Part shown: positions 8,144 through 15,718 of the stretch, piece by piece
Layout of the letters: the number at the start of each line of letters is the position of its first letter
How positions within the stretch are numbered: position 1 is the first letter of the stretch
Assembly (NCBI GenBank): GCA_965276815.1
Contig: CBDIBE010000004.1
Coordinates: 1-64,000, forward strand
Length of the DNA: 64,000 nucleotides
Reading direction: 5' to 3'
DNA from: JAVVHH01 sp965276815
GTDB lineage: Bacteria > Pseudomonadota > Alphaproteobacteria > Acetobacterales > Acetobacteraceae
Made by a program: the position numbers and the translations under genes
Notes under the pieces: model-generated
Told to the model about the DNA's origin: nothing
The model's database searches: none
Seen by the model: only the letters and a program-made list of their open reading frames with translations

Positions 8144-9378
8144 CGCTCCGTCATGTCCATGTCGTCGGCGCGGGCCTGGCCGGTCTCGCCGCCGCGGTCT
8201 CGCTCGTGGGGCGCGGGATCGCGGTGACGCTGCACGAAGCCGGGCCGGCGGCGGGAGGCCGGTGCCGGTCGTATTTCGACCGCGAGCTCGGCTGCCGGAT
8301 CGATAACGGCAACCATTTGCTGCTGTCTGGCAATCGGGCGGCGCATGGCTTCCTGGCGACGGTCGGTTCGGCCGGGTCGCTGGCCGGGCCGGGTGCGCCG
8401 GTCTTCCCGTTCGTCGACGTCGGCAGCGGCGAGCGCTGGACGCTGCGGCCCAATCGCGGGCGGCTGCCGCTGTGGATTTTCAGCCGCGCGCGACGGGTGC
8501 CTGGGACGCGGACCGCCGATTACCTGCAGCTCCTCGCGCTGCGCCGGGCCGGCGCCGATGCCACCGTCGCCGGAACGCTCCGGCCCGGCACGCTCTACCG
8601 CAACCTGCTGGAGCCGCTGGCAATCGCGGCGCTCAACACACCGCCTGCCATCGCGAGCGCAAAGCTGCTGAGCGCCGTCGTCGACGACAGCCTGGCGCGC
8701 GGCGGCAGCGCGTGCATCCCGGCCTTTCCGAGTCAAGGCCTCTCTGAAACCTTCGTCGACCCAGCGCTCGCCTGGCTTGCCGCCCGTGGCGCCACCATCC
8801 GGTTTGGCAGCCGGGTGGCCGACATCGAGCAGGACATTGGCCGCGTGACCCGGCTCGGACCGGAGACGATCGGCGCCGAGGAAGCGGTGATCCTCGCGGT
8901 GCCCGCCCCAGTCGCTGCCGGTCTGCTGCCAGGTTTGACGGCGCCCGACCAGTTCGAGGCGATCCTCAATATACATTTCCGCATCAAGGCCGACCCAGGC
9001 GAGGCCGGCTTTATCGGGATTGTCGGCGGTACGGCGGAGTGGGTTTTCGTCAAGCCCGGCGTCGTCAGCGTGACTGTATCGGCCGCGAACAGTCTGCTGG
9101 AACGGCCAGCTGTGGCTCTCGCGCAACAAGTGTGGCAAGATGTGCGCACCGCGCTAAGCTTGCCTGAACCGATCCCACACTGGCGCGTGTTAAAGGAGAA
9201 ACGGGCCACGTTCGCCGCGACTCCGAGCCAGAATCGCCTGCGGCCGCAACCGCGCACGGCGCTTTGCAACCTGGTACTCGCCGGTGACTGGACCGCCACT
9301 GGCTTGCCCGCAACCATTGAAGGTGCGATCAGGTCCGGTCACACCGCGGCCGAATCCGTTTTCGCCGCCAAATTCTGA
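8140..9378 (+). CDS. hpnE: hydroxysqualene dehydroxylase HpnE
   Basis: 412 residues. The FAD Rossmann motif is VHVVGAGLAGLAAAVSLVGRG, followed by GGRCRSYFD; the C-terminal motif LAGDWTATGLPATIEGAIRSG closes the FAD site, as in phytoene desaturase-like oxidoreductases. HpnE reduces hydroxysqualene to squalene. The start is the ATG at 8140 in an ATGA overlap with hpnD. The frame is open upstream but only as a shadow of hpnD. Confidence 0.93.
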   Translation: MTLRHVHVVGAGLAGLAAAVSLVGRGIAVTLHEAGPAAGGRCRSYFDRELGCRIDNGNHLLLSGNRAAHGFLATVGSAGSLAGPGAPVFPFVDVGSGERWTLRPNRGRLPLWIFSRARRVPGTRTADYLQLLALRRAGADATVAGTLRPGTLYRNLLEPLAIAALNTPPAIASAKLLSAVVDDSLARGGSACIPAFPSQGLSETFVDPALAWLAARGATIRFGSRVADIEQDIGRVTRLGPETIGAEEAVILAVPAPVAAGLLPGLTAPDQFEAILNIHFRIKADPGEAGFIGIVGGTAEWVFVKPGVVSVTVSAANSLLERPAVALAQQVWQDVRTALSLPEPIPHWRVLKEKRATFAATPSQNRLRPQPRTALCNLVLAGDWTATGLPATIEGAIRSGHTAAESVFAAKF

Positions 9379-9391
9379 GCAGATTTATCCT

Positions 9392-11326
9392 ATGTCGAGT
9401 GACACCCTAGCCCATCCGACGACCAGCGCCGCCCCGGCTCTGGAACATGCGATTGGCGAGGCCACCAAGGCTCTTTCCCGCCGCCAGCGGCCCGACGGGC
9501 ATTGGGTTTTCGAGCTGGAAGCCGACGCCACCATCCCCGCCGAATACGTGCTGCTGGAGCATTATCTCGACCGCATCGACCCGGCGCTCCAGGCCAAGAT
9601 CGGCGTCTATCTCCGGCGCATCCAAGGCGCCCACAATGGCTGGCCGCTATTCCATGACGGCGCCTTCAATCTCTCCGCCAGCGTCAAGGCCTACTATGCG
9701 CTGCGCTGCATCGGCGACCCGGCCGACGCGCCGCACATGCTCCGCGCCCGTGCCGCCATCCTGCAGGCCGGCGGCGCCGAGCGCTGCAACGTGTTCACCC
9801 GCATCCAGCTCGCTTTATTCGGCCAGGTGCCCTGGCGCGCCGCCCCGGCCATGCCGATCGAGATCATGCACTTGCCGCGGTGGTTCTTCTTCCACCTCTC
9901 CAAAGTGTCGTACTGGTCGCGGACCGTCATGGTGCCGCTGCTCGCATTGATGGCACTGCGCCCCCGCGCCCGCAATCCACACGCCATCGGCATACCAGAA
10001 CTGTTTTGCACGCCGGCGGAACAGGTGCGGGACTGGATTCGCGGGCCGTACCGCTCGCTCTGGGGCCGCGTCTTCAAGGCGCTCGACATGGCCGTGCGCC
10101 CCGCCGAAGCATTCCTGCCACGGCGCAGCCGGGCGAGCGCGATCAGGGCGGCGGTCGACTTCGTCACCGAGCGGCTGAACGGCGAGGACGGGCTGGGCGC
10201 GATCTACCCGGCGATGGCGAACACCGTCATGATGTTCGACGCGCTCGGCTATCCGCCGGATCATCCCGACGCCGCGATCGCCTGGCAAGCAATTCGCAAG
10301 CTGCTGGTGGTGACCGAGGACGAAGCCTACTGCCAGCCCTGTCTTTCCCCGATCTGGGACACCAGCCTGGCCGGGCACGCGATCGCCGAAGCGTTGGGCG
10401 CACACCCCGACGTGGATGCAGCCTGCCAATGGCTGGCCGAGCAGCAGGTGACAGACGTCCGCGGCGACTGGGCCGAGATCCGCCCGCACGCCCCTCCGGG
10501 CGGCTGGGCCTTCCAGTACGCCAACCCGCATTATCCGGACGTGGACGACACCGCCGTGGTCGGCATGCTGCTGCACCGCGCCGGCGACCCGGCGCACGCG
10601 CCGAACGTCGAGCTGGCGCGGCATTGGATTCTCGGGATGCAGAGCGCGAATGGCGGCTGGGGCGCCTTCGACGCGGACAACACGCACCACTTCCTCAACC
10701 ACATCCCGTTTGCCGACCATGGCGCGCTGCTCGACCCGCCGACCGCGGACGTGACCGCGCGCTGCATCTCCTTCCTCGCCCAGCTCGGCCATCCCGAGGA
10801 CAATCCGGCGATCGAGCGGGCGATCGAGTATCTGCGGCGCGAACAGGAGGCGGAGGGGAGCTGGTTCGGCCGTTGGGGCACCAACTTCATCTATGGCACT
10901 TGGTCCGTGCTCTGTGCCCTGAACGCCGCTTGCATCCCGCTTGACGATCCGATGGTCCGCCGCGCGGTCTCCTGGCTCGAGGCGAAGCAGCGCGCCGATG
11001 GCGGCTGGGGCGAAGATGAGGAGAGCTACGCCGACGCGCCGAATGGGGAATACCACAGCAGCACCGCTTCGCAGACCGCCTGGGCCATGCTCGGCTTGAT
11101 GGCGGTCGGGGAGACCGGCCCGGTGGTCGCGCGCGGCGCCGAATTCCTGGCCCGGACGCAGGGCAGCGATGGCGAGTGGGACGAGCAGGCCTATACCGCC
11201 GTCGGTTTCCCGCGCGTGTTCTACCTGCGCTATCACGGCTATCGCTTGTTCTTCCCGCTGATGGCGCTGGCTCGGTTCCGCAACCTGCAGCGCGGCAACA
11301 GCCGCCGGGTGGCGTTCGGTTTCTGA
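9392..11326 (+). CDS. shc: squalene-hopene cyclase
   Basis: 644 residues, the normal length. The catalytic acid motif is PDVDDTAVV (DxDD near residues 381-384). Several QW repeats are visible: QSANGGWGAF, QEAEGSWFGRWG, QRADGGWGEDEES and QGSDGEWDEQ. It cyclises squalene to hopene and hopanol at the membrane surface. The start at 9392 gives MSSDTLAHPTTSAAPALEHA. It is 13 bp from hpnE and belongs to the same operon. Confidence 0.97.
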   Translation: MSSDTLAHPTTSAAPALEHAIGEATKALSRRQRPDGHWVFELEADATIPAEYVLLEHYLDRIDPALQAKIGVYLRRIQGAHNGWPLFHDGAFNLSASVKAYYALRCIGDPADAPHMLRARAAILQAGGAERCNVFTRIQLALFGQVPWRAAPAMPIEIMHLPRWFFFHLSKVSYWSRTVMVPLLALMALRPRARNPHAIGIPELFCTPAEQVRDWIRGPYRSLWGRVFKALDMAVRPAEAFLPRRSRASAIRAAVDFVTERLNGEDGLGAIYPAMANTVMMFDALGYPPDHPDAAIAWQAIRKLLVVTEDEAYCQPCLSPIWDTSLAGHAIAEALGAHPDVDAACQWLAEQQVTDVRGDWAEIRPHAPPGGWAFQYANPHYPDVDDTAVVGMLLHRAGDPAHAPNVELARHWILGMQSANGGWGAFDADNTHHFLNHIPFADHGALLDPPTADVTARCISFLAQLGHPEDNPAIERAIEYLRREQEAEGSWFGRWGTNFIYGTWSVLCALNAACIPLDDPMVRRAVSWLEAKQRADGGWGEDEESYADAPNGEYHSSTASQTAWAMLGLMAVGETGPVVARGAEFLARTQGSDGEWDEQAYTAVGFPRVFYLRYHGYRLFFPLMALARFRNLQRGNSRRVAFGF

Positions 11327-11348
11327 AGGCGTCGGGATCGTCGTCGGC

Positions 11349-11969
11349 TTGCAGGCCGAGGCGCGGCTGGCGCGCCGGCTCGGTGCGCCGGTCGAAATAG
11401 GCGGCGGCACCGAGGCTGGCGCCGCGGCGGCGGCGGCCCGGCTGATCGGGCAAGGGGTGCGGAGCCTGGTGAGTTTCGGGCTCGCCGGCGGGCTGGACCC
11501 GACGCTGTCGCCCGGCGCCATCGTTGTGCCGGACGTGATCCTGTCCGGCGACGGGCATTGGCCGGCGGACCCGAGGCTGGCGGCCGGGCTGGGCCGGGTT
11601 GCCGGCGCGCTGTTCAGCGGCGGCGACGTGGTGGCGAGGGCGGCGGAAAAGCGGGCGCTGCATGCGCGCACCGGCGCGGCCGCGGTGGATCTGGAGAGCG
11701 CGGCGGTGGCCGAGGCGGCGGCGCGCCACGCGATCCCGTTCGCCGCCTTGCGCGCAATCTGCGACCCGGCGTCGCGCTCGCTGCCGCTGGCGGCACTGGC
11801 GGCGCTCGATTCCGAAGGGCGGATCGGCATGCGGCGGGTGATGACTGCGGCGCTGTCCCGGCCCGGTGAGTTCCCCTCCCTCCTCGCGCTCGCCACCGAC
11901 GCAGCCAGGGCCCGCCGCGCGCTTCGCACGAGGGTGGAGGCGATCCGCAGACTTGGGACGCTGGCCTGA
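11349..11969 (+). CDS. hpnG: hopanoid-associated phosphorylase HpnG (adenosylhopane nucleosidase family)
   Basis: 206 residues or slightly more, of the purine nucleoside phosphorylase/MTAN fold. Visible motifs are SLVSFGLAGGLDPTLSPG, VDLESAAVAEAAARHAIPF and LRAICDPASRSLP. HpnG removes adenine from adenosylhopane to give a ribosylhopane intermediate. The first usable start is a TTG at 11349. The conserved first strand (GVGIVVG) is encoded just upstream of it, and back to the next in-frame stop near 11259 there is no ATG or GTG. The true start is therefore unclear and may be a rare codon coupled to the end of shc. Confidence 0.88.
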   Translation: MQAEARLARRLGAPVEIGGGTEAGAAAAAARLIGQGVRSLVSFGLAGGLDPTLSPGAIVVPDVILSGDGHWPADPRLAAGLGRVAGALFSGGDVVARAAEKRALHARTGAAAVDLESAAVAEAAARHAIPFAALRAICDPASRSLPLAALAALDSEGRIGMRRVMTAALSRPGEFPSLLALATDAARARRALRTRVEAIRRLGTLA

Positions 11970-12020
11970 GGTCAACATCCGCCCTCCCGCAATCGCCTCG
12001 CATCGGCTACACCCGCCGGC

Positions 12021-12998
12021 ATGACCCCGCTCAAGCCCGCCCAGCACTATCCTGCGATGCAGGACCCGCAATCGCAGCCGCGCTATACCGGCCTGGCCAC
12101 CTTCTTCCGCACGCCGTATACGCAAGACCTCGCCGAGGCCGATATCGGCATCATCGGCGTGCCGTTCGATGGCGGCGTGACCAACCGGGCCGGGACTCGG
12201 CATGGCCCGCGCGAGGTGCGCAACCAGTCGAGCCTGCTCCGGCCGCACAACCCGGCCACCGGCGCCGCGCCCTTCGCGACCGCCCGAGTCCGCGACCTCG
12301 GCGATTGCTGGATCGAGCGCCCCTACAATCTCGAAACCGCGCTGCAGGAGATCGAGGCCTTCTACCGCACCGTGGTCGAAGCCGGCGTGATCCCGGTGAG
12401 CGTGGGCGGCGATCACTCGATCGCGTGGCCGATCCTGCGCGCCGTCGCCGCCAAGCGGCCGGTCGGCATGGTCCACATCGACGCGCACGGCGACACCGGC
12501 GACGACTACATGGGCTCGCGCTTCCACCATGGCGCCCCCTTCCGCCGCGCCATGGATGACGGGTTGCTCGACCCGCATCGTGTGATCCAGATCGGGCTGC
12601 GCGGCACCAGCACCACGCCCGGCGGCATGTGGGCCTATAGCGAGCAGGCCGGCATGCGGGTCATGCCGATGGATGAGGTGCACGATCGCGGCTGGCGCTG
12701 GGCGGTGGAGGAGGCGCGCCGGGTCGTGGACGGCGGACCGTGTTATTTGAGCTTCGATATCGACAGCCTCGACCCGGTTTGGGCGCCCGGCACGGGAACG
12801 CCCGAGGCGGGCGGCCTCACCATGATCGAGGCTCAGCGCATCTTACGCGGGTTGATGGGGCTCGATTTCGTCGGCGCCGACTTGGTCGAGGTAAGTCCGC
12901 CTTTCGATATCGGCGGCCTGACCGCGTTCCACGGGGCATCGATCCTTTTTGAGATTCTTTGCCTGGTCGCGCGCGCACGCACGCCTCAGGCGCCCTGA
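12021..12998 (+). CDS. speB: agmatinase-family ureohydrolase
   Basis: 325 residues of the arginase/agmatinase family. The binuclear manganese ligands are all visible: GGDHS (about residue 128), DAHGD (about 153) and SFDIDSLDP (about 244). Members hydrolyse agmatine, guanidinobutyrate or similar guanidino compounds to an amine plus urea. It follows hpnG by 51 bp in the same direction but has no known link to hopanoids. The exact substrate cannot be told from sequence. Confidence 0.85.
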   Translation: MTPLKPAQHYPAMQDPQSQPRYTGLATFFRTPYTQDLAEADIGIIGVPFDGGVTNRAGTRHGPREVRNQSSLLRPHNPATGAAPFATARVRDLGDCWIERPYNLETALQEIEAFYRTVVEAGVIPVSVGGDHSIAWPILRAVAAKRPVGMVHIDAHGDTGDDYMGSRFHHGAPFRRAMDDGLLDPHRVIQIGLRGTSTTPGGMWAYSEQAGMRVMPMDEVHDRGWRWAVEEARRVVDGGPCYLSFDIDSLDPVWAPGTGTPEAGGLTMIEAQRILRGLMGLDFVGADLVEVSPPFDIGGLTAFHGASILFEILCLVARARTPQAP

Positions 12999-13018
12999 CA
13001 TCCGTCAGGGCGGCGCGA

Positions 13019-13285
13019 TCAGGTCGTGGGCGGGAGCCGAGTTCCGACCTTGGTCGGCGGCTGCGCCGCGCAGGTCGCAACAAGGCGGCCTGGGCCGGAA
13101 CTGACCGGGTTATAGCCGTATGGGCAAATCTCGCTCGCCTTGAGGTTGCAGTCCACTTTGCTGTCGAACCATCCGCCGCACTTAAACTGGTATGCGGGCT
13201 GGTTCGAGGCCGTGACGGTGTTGGCCACGGACGCACCGCACCCGGCGAGCCCCATTAACAAAAGCAACGGAAAAGCGTAGCGCAT
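13019..13285 (-). CDS. small lipoprotein, function unknown
   Basis: 88 residues. The signal peptide MRYAFPLLLLMGLAGC ends in a lipobox (LAGC), so a lipid-anchored Cys at residue 16 is predicted. The mature part has four more Cys (FKCGGWFDSKVDCNLKASEIC and VATCAAQ), which could form two disulfides. No family was recognised. It is convergent with the agmatinase gene. Confidence 0.7.
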   Translation of the reverse strand: MRYAFPLLLLMGLAGCGASVANTVTASNQPAYQFKCGGWFDSKVDCNLKASEICPYGYNPVSSGPGRLVATCAAQPPTKVGTRLPPTT

Positions 13286-13328
13286 GCGTTATCATGCCTG
13301 GTCCGGGCCGATTGGACAATCCCTCCCG

Positions 13329-14540
13329 TTACGGAACCCAGGCTTCGAGGCTGCCGGCCCGTTGCCGGGACTGCGCAGGGCGCACAACCCAGGGTGTACC
13401 CTGGCCGAGGCGGAGCGCGAGCGCCTCGGCAGCGGCGCGGTCCTCTGCCCGGAAATAGAGGATCGTCGGAACGCGAAACCCCGAGGTGGACGCCTCAAGC
13501 TCGACCTGCCCGGAGGTGGATTGAAGCTCCGCGGCGATGCGGATGCCTTCCCCCAAGGCGCTCTGATCCGACTTTCGATAGCGGATAACGACCCGTAGCT
13601 GGGGAGTTTCCGGCGTCGGGGGCGGCGGAGCTTGTGCGGCGGCCGGGGCAGGCGGCGCGGATTGCTGCGGCGCGGATTGCTGCGGCTCGGTAGCCGGCGG
13701 TGACGCGGGCGCAGGGGACGGAGAGGGAGGGGAAGCGGAGGGTGTTGGCGCGGCGGCCACCGGCGGCGGCTGGGCGGCGGCGGGGATTGTGGGGGCTGGA
13801 GCGGGCGGAGGCTCGGTGTGCGTGGGCAACGCGGCCTGGGGTGGCGCGGGCGGCTCGGGGCTCGGCGCCGGCGCGGCCGGCAAGGGGGTCGGCGGCGGCG
13901 GCACGGGCGCCGATGGCGGCGCTGCTGACGCCGGTAGCGGGCTGGCGGCGGGCGGCGTTGGGGCGGGCGGCGTTGGAGCGTGCAGTGTTGGAGCGTGCAG
14001 TGTCTGGGCGGCCGGCGCCGGGGCCGGCGGCGGTGAAGTCGGGGTTAACGGCGTCGCCGGTTCGGGGAACGGCGTCGCTGACCCCGGATTGGCATCAACT
14101 GGTCCCGGCGGACTGAATTGCTCCAAACCGGGAATGCGGCGCAGGTACGGCGCGACGAAAGTGCGCAATTCCACCGGGTCGCCGAACCAGAATGCGGCCG
14201 CAGCTGCAGCGGCGATCGGGAGGAGCAGGAACCAGACCCAGATCCGCCGCCGCTTCGGGGGGGCCGCCGCGGGCGGCCGCCAGGGTAGGGGTCGGATCGG
14301 CTTGACTATTGTCTTGGTGTTGGTAGGCCGGACCGCACGGAGCGGGGTAGCCGCGGGCGGCGGCGGAGCCGGCTGAGGTGGTGGTGGAGGTGGTGGTGGC
14401 GGTTCGAGAGCGGCCGGCACCGGAGCCCGTGGTTCTTCCGGCCGGACCGGCGTGCCCGCCGGCGGCACGATCGGCTGGAACAGCGACACGACATCGGTGA
14501 ACGACCGCCGCTCACCTTCCTTTTCAGCTTTGTCGCCCAT
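13329..14540 (-). CDS. proline-rich single-pass membrane protein, LytR_C-like C-terminus
   Basis: About 403 residues. The order is a cytoplasmic N-terminus with a Pro run, one membrane segment (about 110-130, IWVWFLLLPIAAAAAAAFWF), a long low-complexity Pro/Ala region with short duplications, and a C-terminal globular domain of about 90 residues. The last (LRVVIRYRKSDQSALGEG through VPTILYFRAEDRAAAEALAL) recalls LytR_C or SPOR-like periplasmic domains. A role in the cell envelope is only inferred. The ATG at 14540 was chosen because GGATCGGAA precedes it. It follows the dienelactone hydrolase gene closely. Confidence 0.7.
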   Translation of the reverse strand: MGDKAEKEGERRSFTDVVSLFQPIVPPAGTPVRPEEPRAPVPAALEPPPPPPPPPQPAPPPPAATPLRAVRPTNTKTIVKPIRPLPWRPPAAAPPKRRRIWVWFLLLPIAAAAAAAFWFGDPVELRTFVAPYLRRIPGLEQFSPPGPVDANPGSATPFPEPATPLTPTSPPPAPAPAAQTLHAPTLHAPTPPAPTPPAASPLPASAAPPSAPVPPPPTPLPAAPAPSPEPPAPPQAALPTHTEPPPAPAPTIPAAAQPPPVAAAPTPSASPPSPSPAPASPPATEPQQSAPQQSAPPAPAAAQAPPPPTPETPQLRVVIRYRKSDQSALGEGIRIAAELQSTSGQVELEASTSGFRVPTILYFRAEDRAAAEALALRLGQGTPWVVRPAQSRQRAGSLEAWVP

Positions 14541-14558
14541 TGCGCCGTTCCGATCCAA

Positions 14559-15326
14559 TCAGGCGCCGAGATGCGTCGAAAGGAAGGCCTGAACGTCGTC
14601 CCAGAGCTGAAAGGCCGGTGCTTCGCGATAGGTTGGGCGATAGTCGGCCAGGAAAGCGTGGCCGGCATTCGCGTAAAGCTTGACCTCAAATGGTTGGCGC
14701 GACTTAGCGAGCTGCTCGCGCAGCGCGTCGATATCCACGGGCGACGGGTTGGTGTCCTCGGCCCCGAACGCGCCCAGCAGCGGGCAGGAGAGGCGCTGGG
14801 CCAACTGCAATACAGGGGTCGGGCGCTGCGCCGTGCTCTCCGCATCTGGCGTCGCCCGGGCGATGAAGCCGCCCCAGCAATCAATGGCGGCATCGACCTT
14901 GTTGCTGCTGCAGGCGAACAGCAGCGTCTGCCGCCCGCCGGAGCAGAAACCGATGCAGCCGACCTTGCCCGACGCGCCCGGCAGCGCGCGCAGGGCGGCC
15001 GCCGTCGCCTCGAGATCCTGCACCACCTGCGCGTCCGGCAGCGCGAACATTGTTTTCATCACGGAACCCATATCCGCCGGGTCGGGACCGCCGATGCGGG
15101 CGTAGAGGTCGGGGGCGATCGAACTGTAGCCGGCCTGGGCGAAGCGGCGCGCGAGGTCGTGGATGTGCTCGACCATTCCAAACGCTTCATGGATCACGAT
15201 CAACCCAGGCCGACCCGGCTGCGACGCATGCGCGAGATACGCCGGAATGCTGCCCCCGGCGCTGTGGACCTGCACGGTCTCGGTACGGATGCTGGCGGGA
15301 TCCTCGACGTGACCAGGGACTTTCAA
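14559..15326 (-). CDS. dienelactone hydrolase family protein
   Basis: 255 residues with an alpha/beta-hydrolase fold. The nucleophile is Cys128 in GFCSGG, the acid is near residue 184 (FGAEDTNPSP), and the His is near 225 (NAGHAFL). This is the Cys-His-Asp triad of dienelactone hydrolases, which open lactone rings; many homologues have unknown substrates. The start is a TTG at 15326 preceded by AGGAG six bases away. It has 32 bp to the upstream DUF1330 gene. Confidence 0.85.
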   Translation of the reverse strand: MKVPGHVEDPASIRTETVQVHSAGGSIPAYLAHASQPGRPGLIVIHEAFGMVEHIHDLARRFAQAGYSSIAPDLYARIGGPDPADMGSVMKTMFALPDAQVVQDLEATAAALRALPGASGKVGCIGFCSGGRQTLLFACSSNKVDAAIDCWGGFIARATPDAESTAQRPTPVLQLAQRLSCPLLGAFGAEDTNPSPVDIDALREQLAKSRQPFEVKLYANAGHAFLADYRPTYREAPAFQLWDDVQAFLSTHLGA

Positions 15327-15357
15327 CGCGCACTCCTGACATATGCCCAGCGAAATC

Positions 15358-15654
15358 TTAAGCCGGAGTATAGCCCTCGACGAGGGCGAGCGCAGAATCC
15401 GTGGTTTCTTTGCGCAGTTTCAGCAACGGGGCGTATTCCGGGCTGTCGTAAAAGCTCCGCGCCTGCTCCAGCGAGTCGAATTCGATCACCACCAGCCGGT
15501 CGAGGCTGAGGTCGCCCTCGAGCCAATGCACTGCGCCCGCGCGGACCAGGTATCGGCCGCCATAATGCGCAACCACGGGCAGCATCTGCTCACGGTAGAC
15601 CTCGTACTGTTCCGGGTCAGTGACCGTTATATTCGCGATCAGGTAGCAAGCCAT
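15358..15654 (-). CDS. DUF1330 family protein
   Basis: 98 residues forming a ferredoxin-like dimeric alpha-beta barrel. MACYLIANITVTDPEQYEVY and LVVIEFDSLEQARSFYDSPEY are the typical DUF1330 features. The biochemical role of the family is unknown. It lies between the Mo-hydroxylase operon and the dienelactone hydrolase gene, all on the minus strand. Confidence 0.85.
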   Translation of the reverse strand: MACYLIANITVTDPEQYEVYREQMLPVVAHYGGRYLVRAGAVHWLEGDLSLDRLVVIEFDSLEQARSFYDSPEYAPLLKLRKETTDSALALVEGYTPA

Positions 15655-15718
15655 GCCGCGATCTCCCAGTTTGCGGCGCAGAATGCCGGACTTCCGGAGG
15701 CGGCTTCAATATCGGCGG

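Noticed and set aside
13715..13745. GGAGAGGGAGGGG resembling the dispersed palindrome
   Set aside because: It lies in a low-complexity Pro-coding tract and lacks the CTCCC arm.
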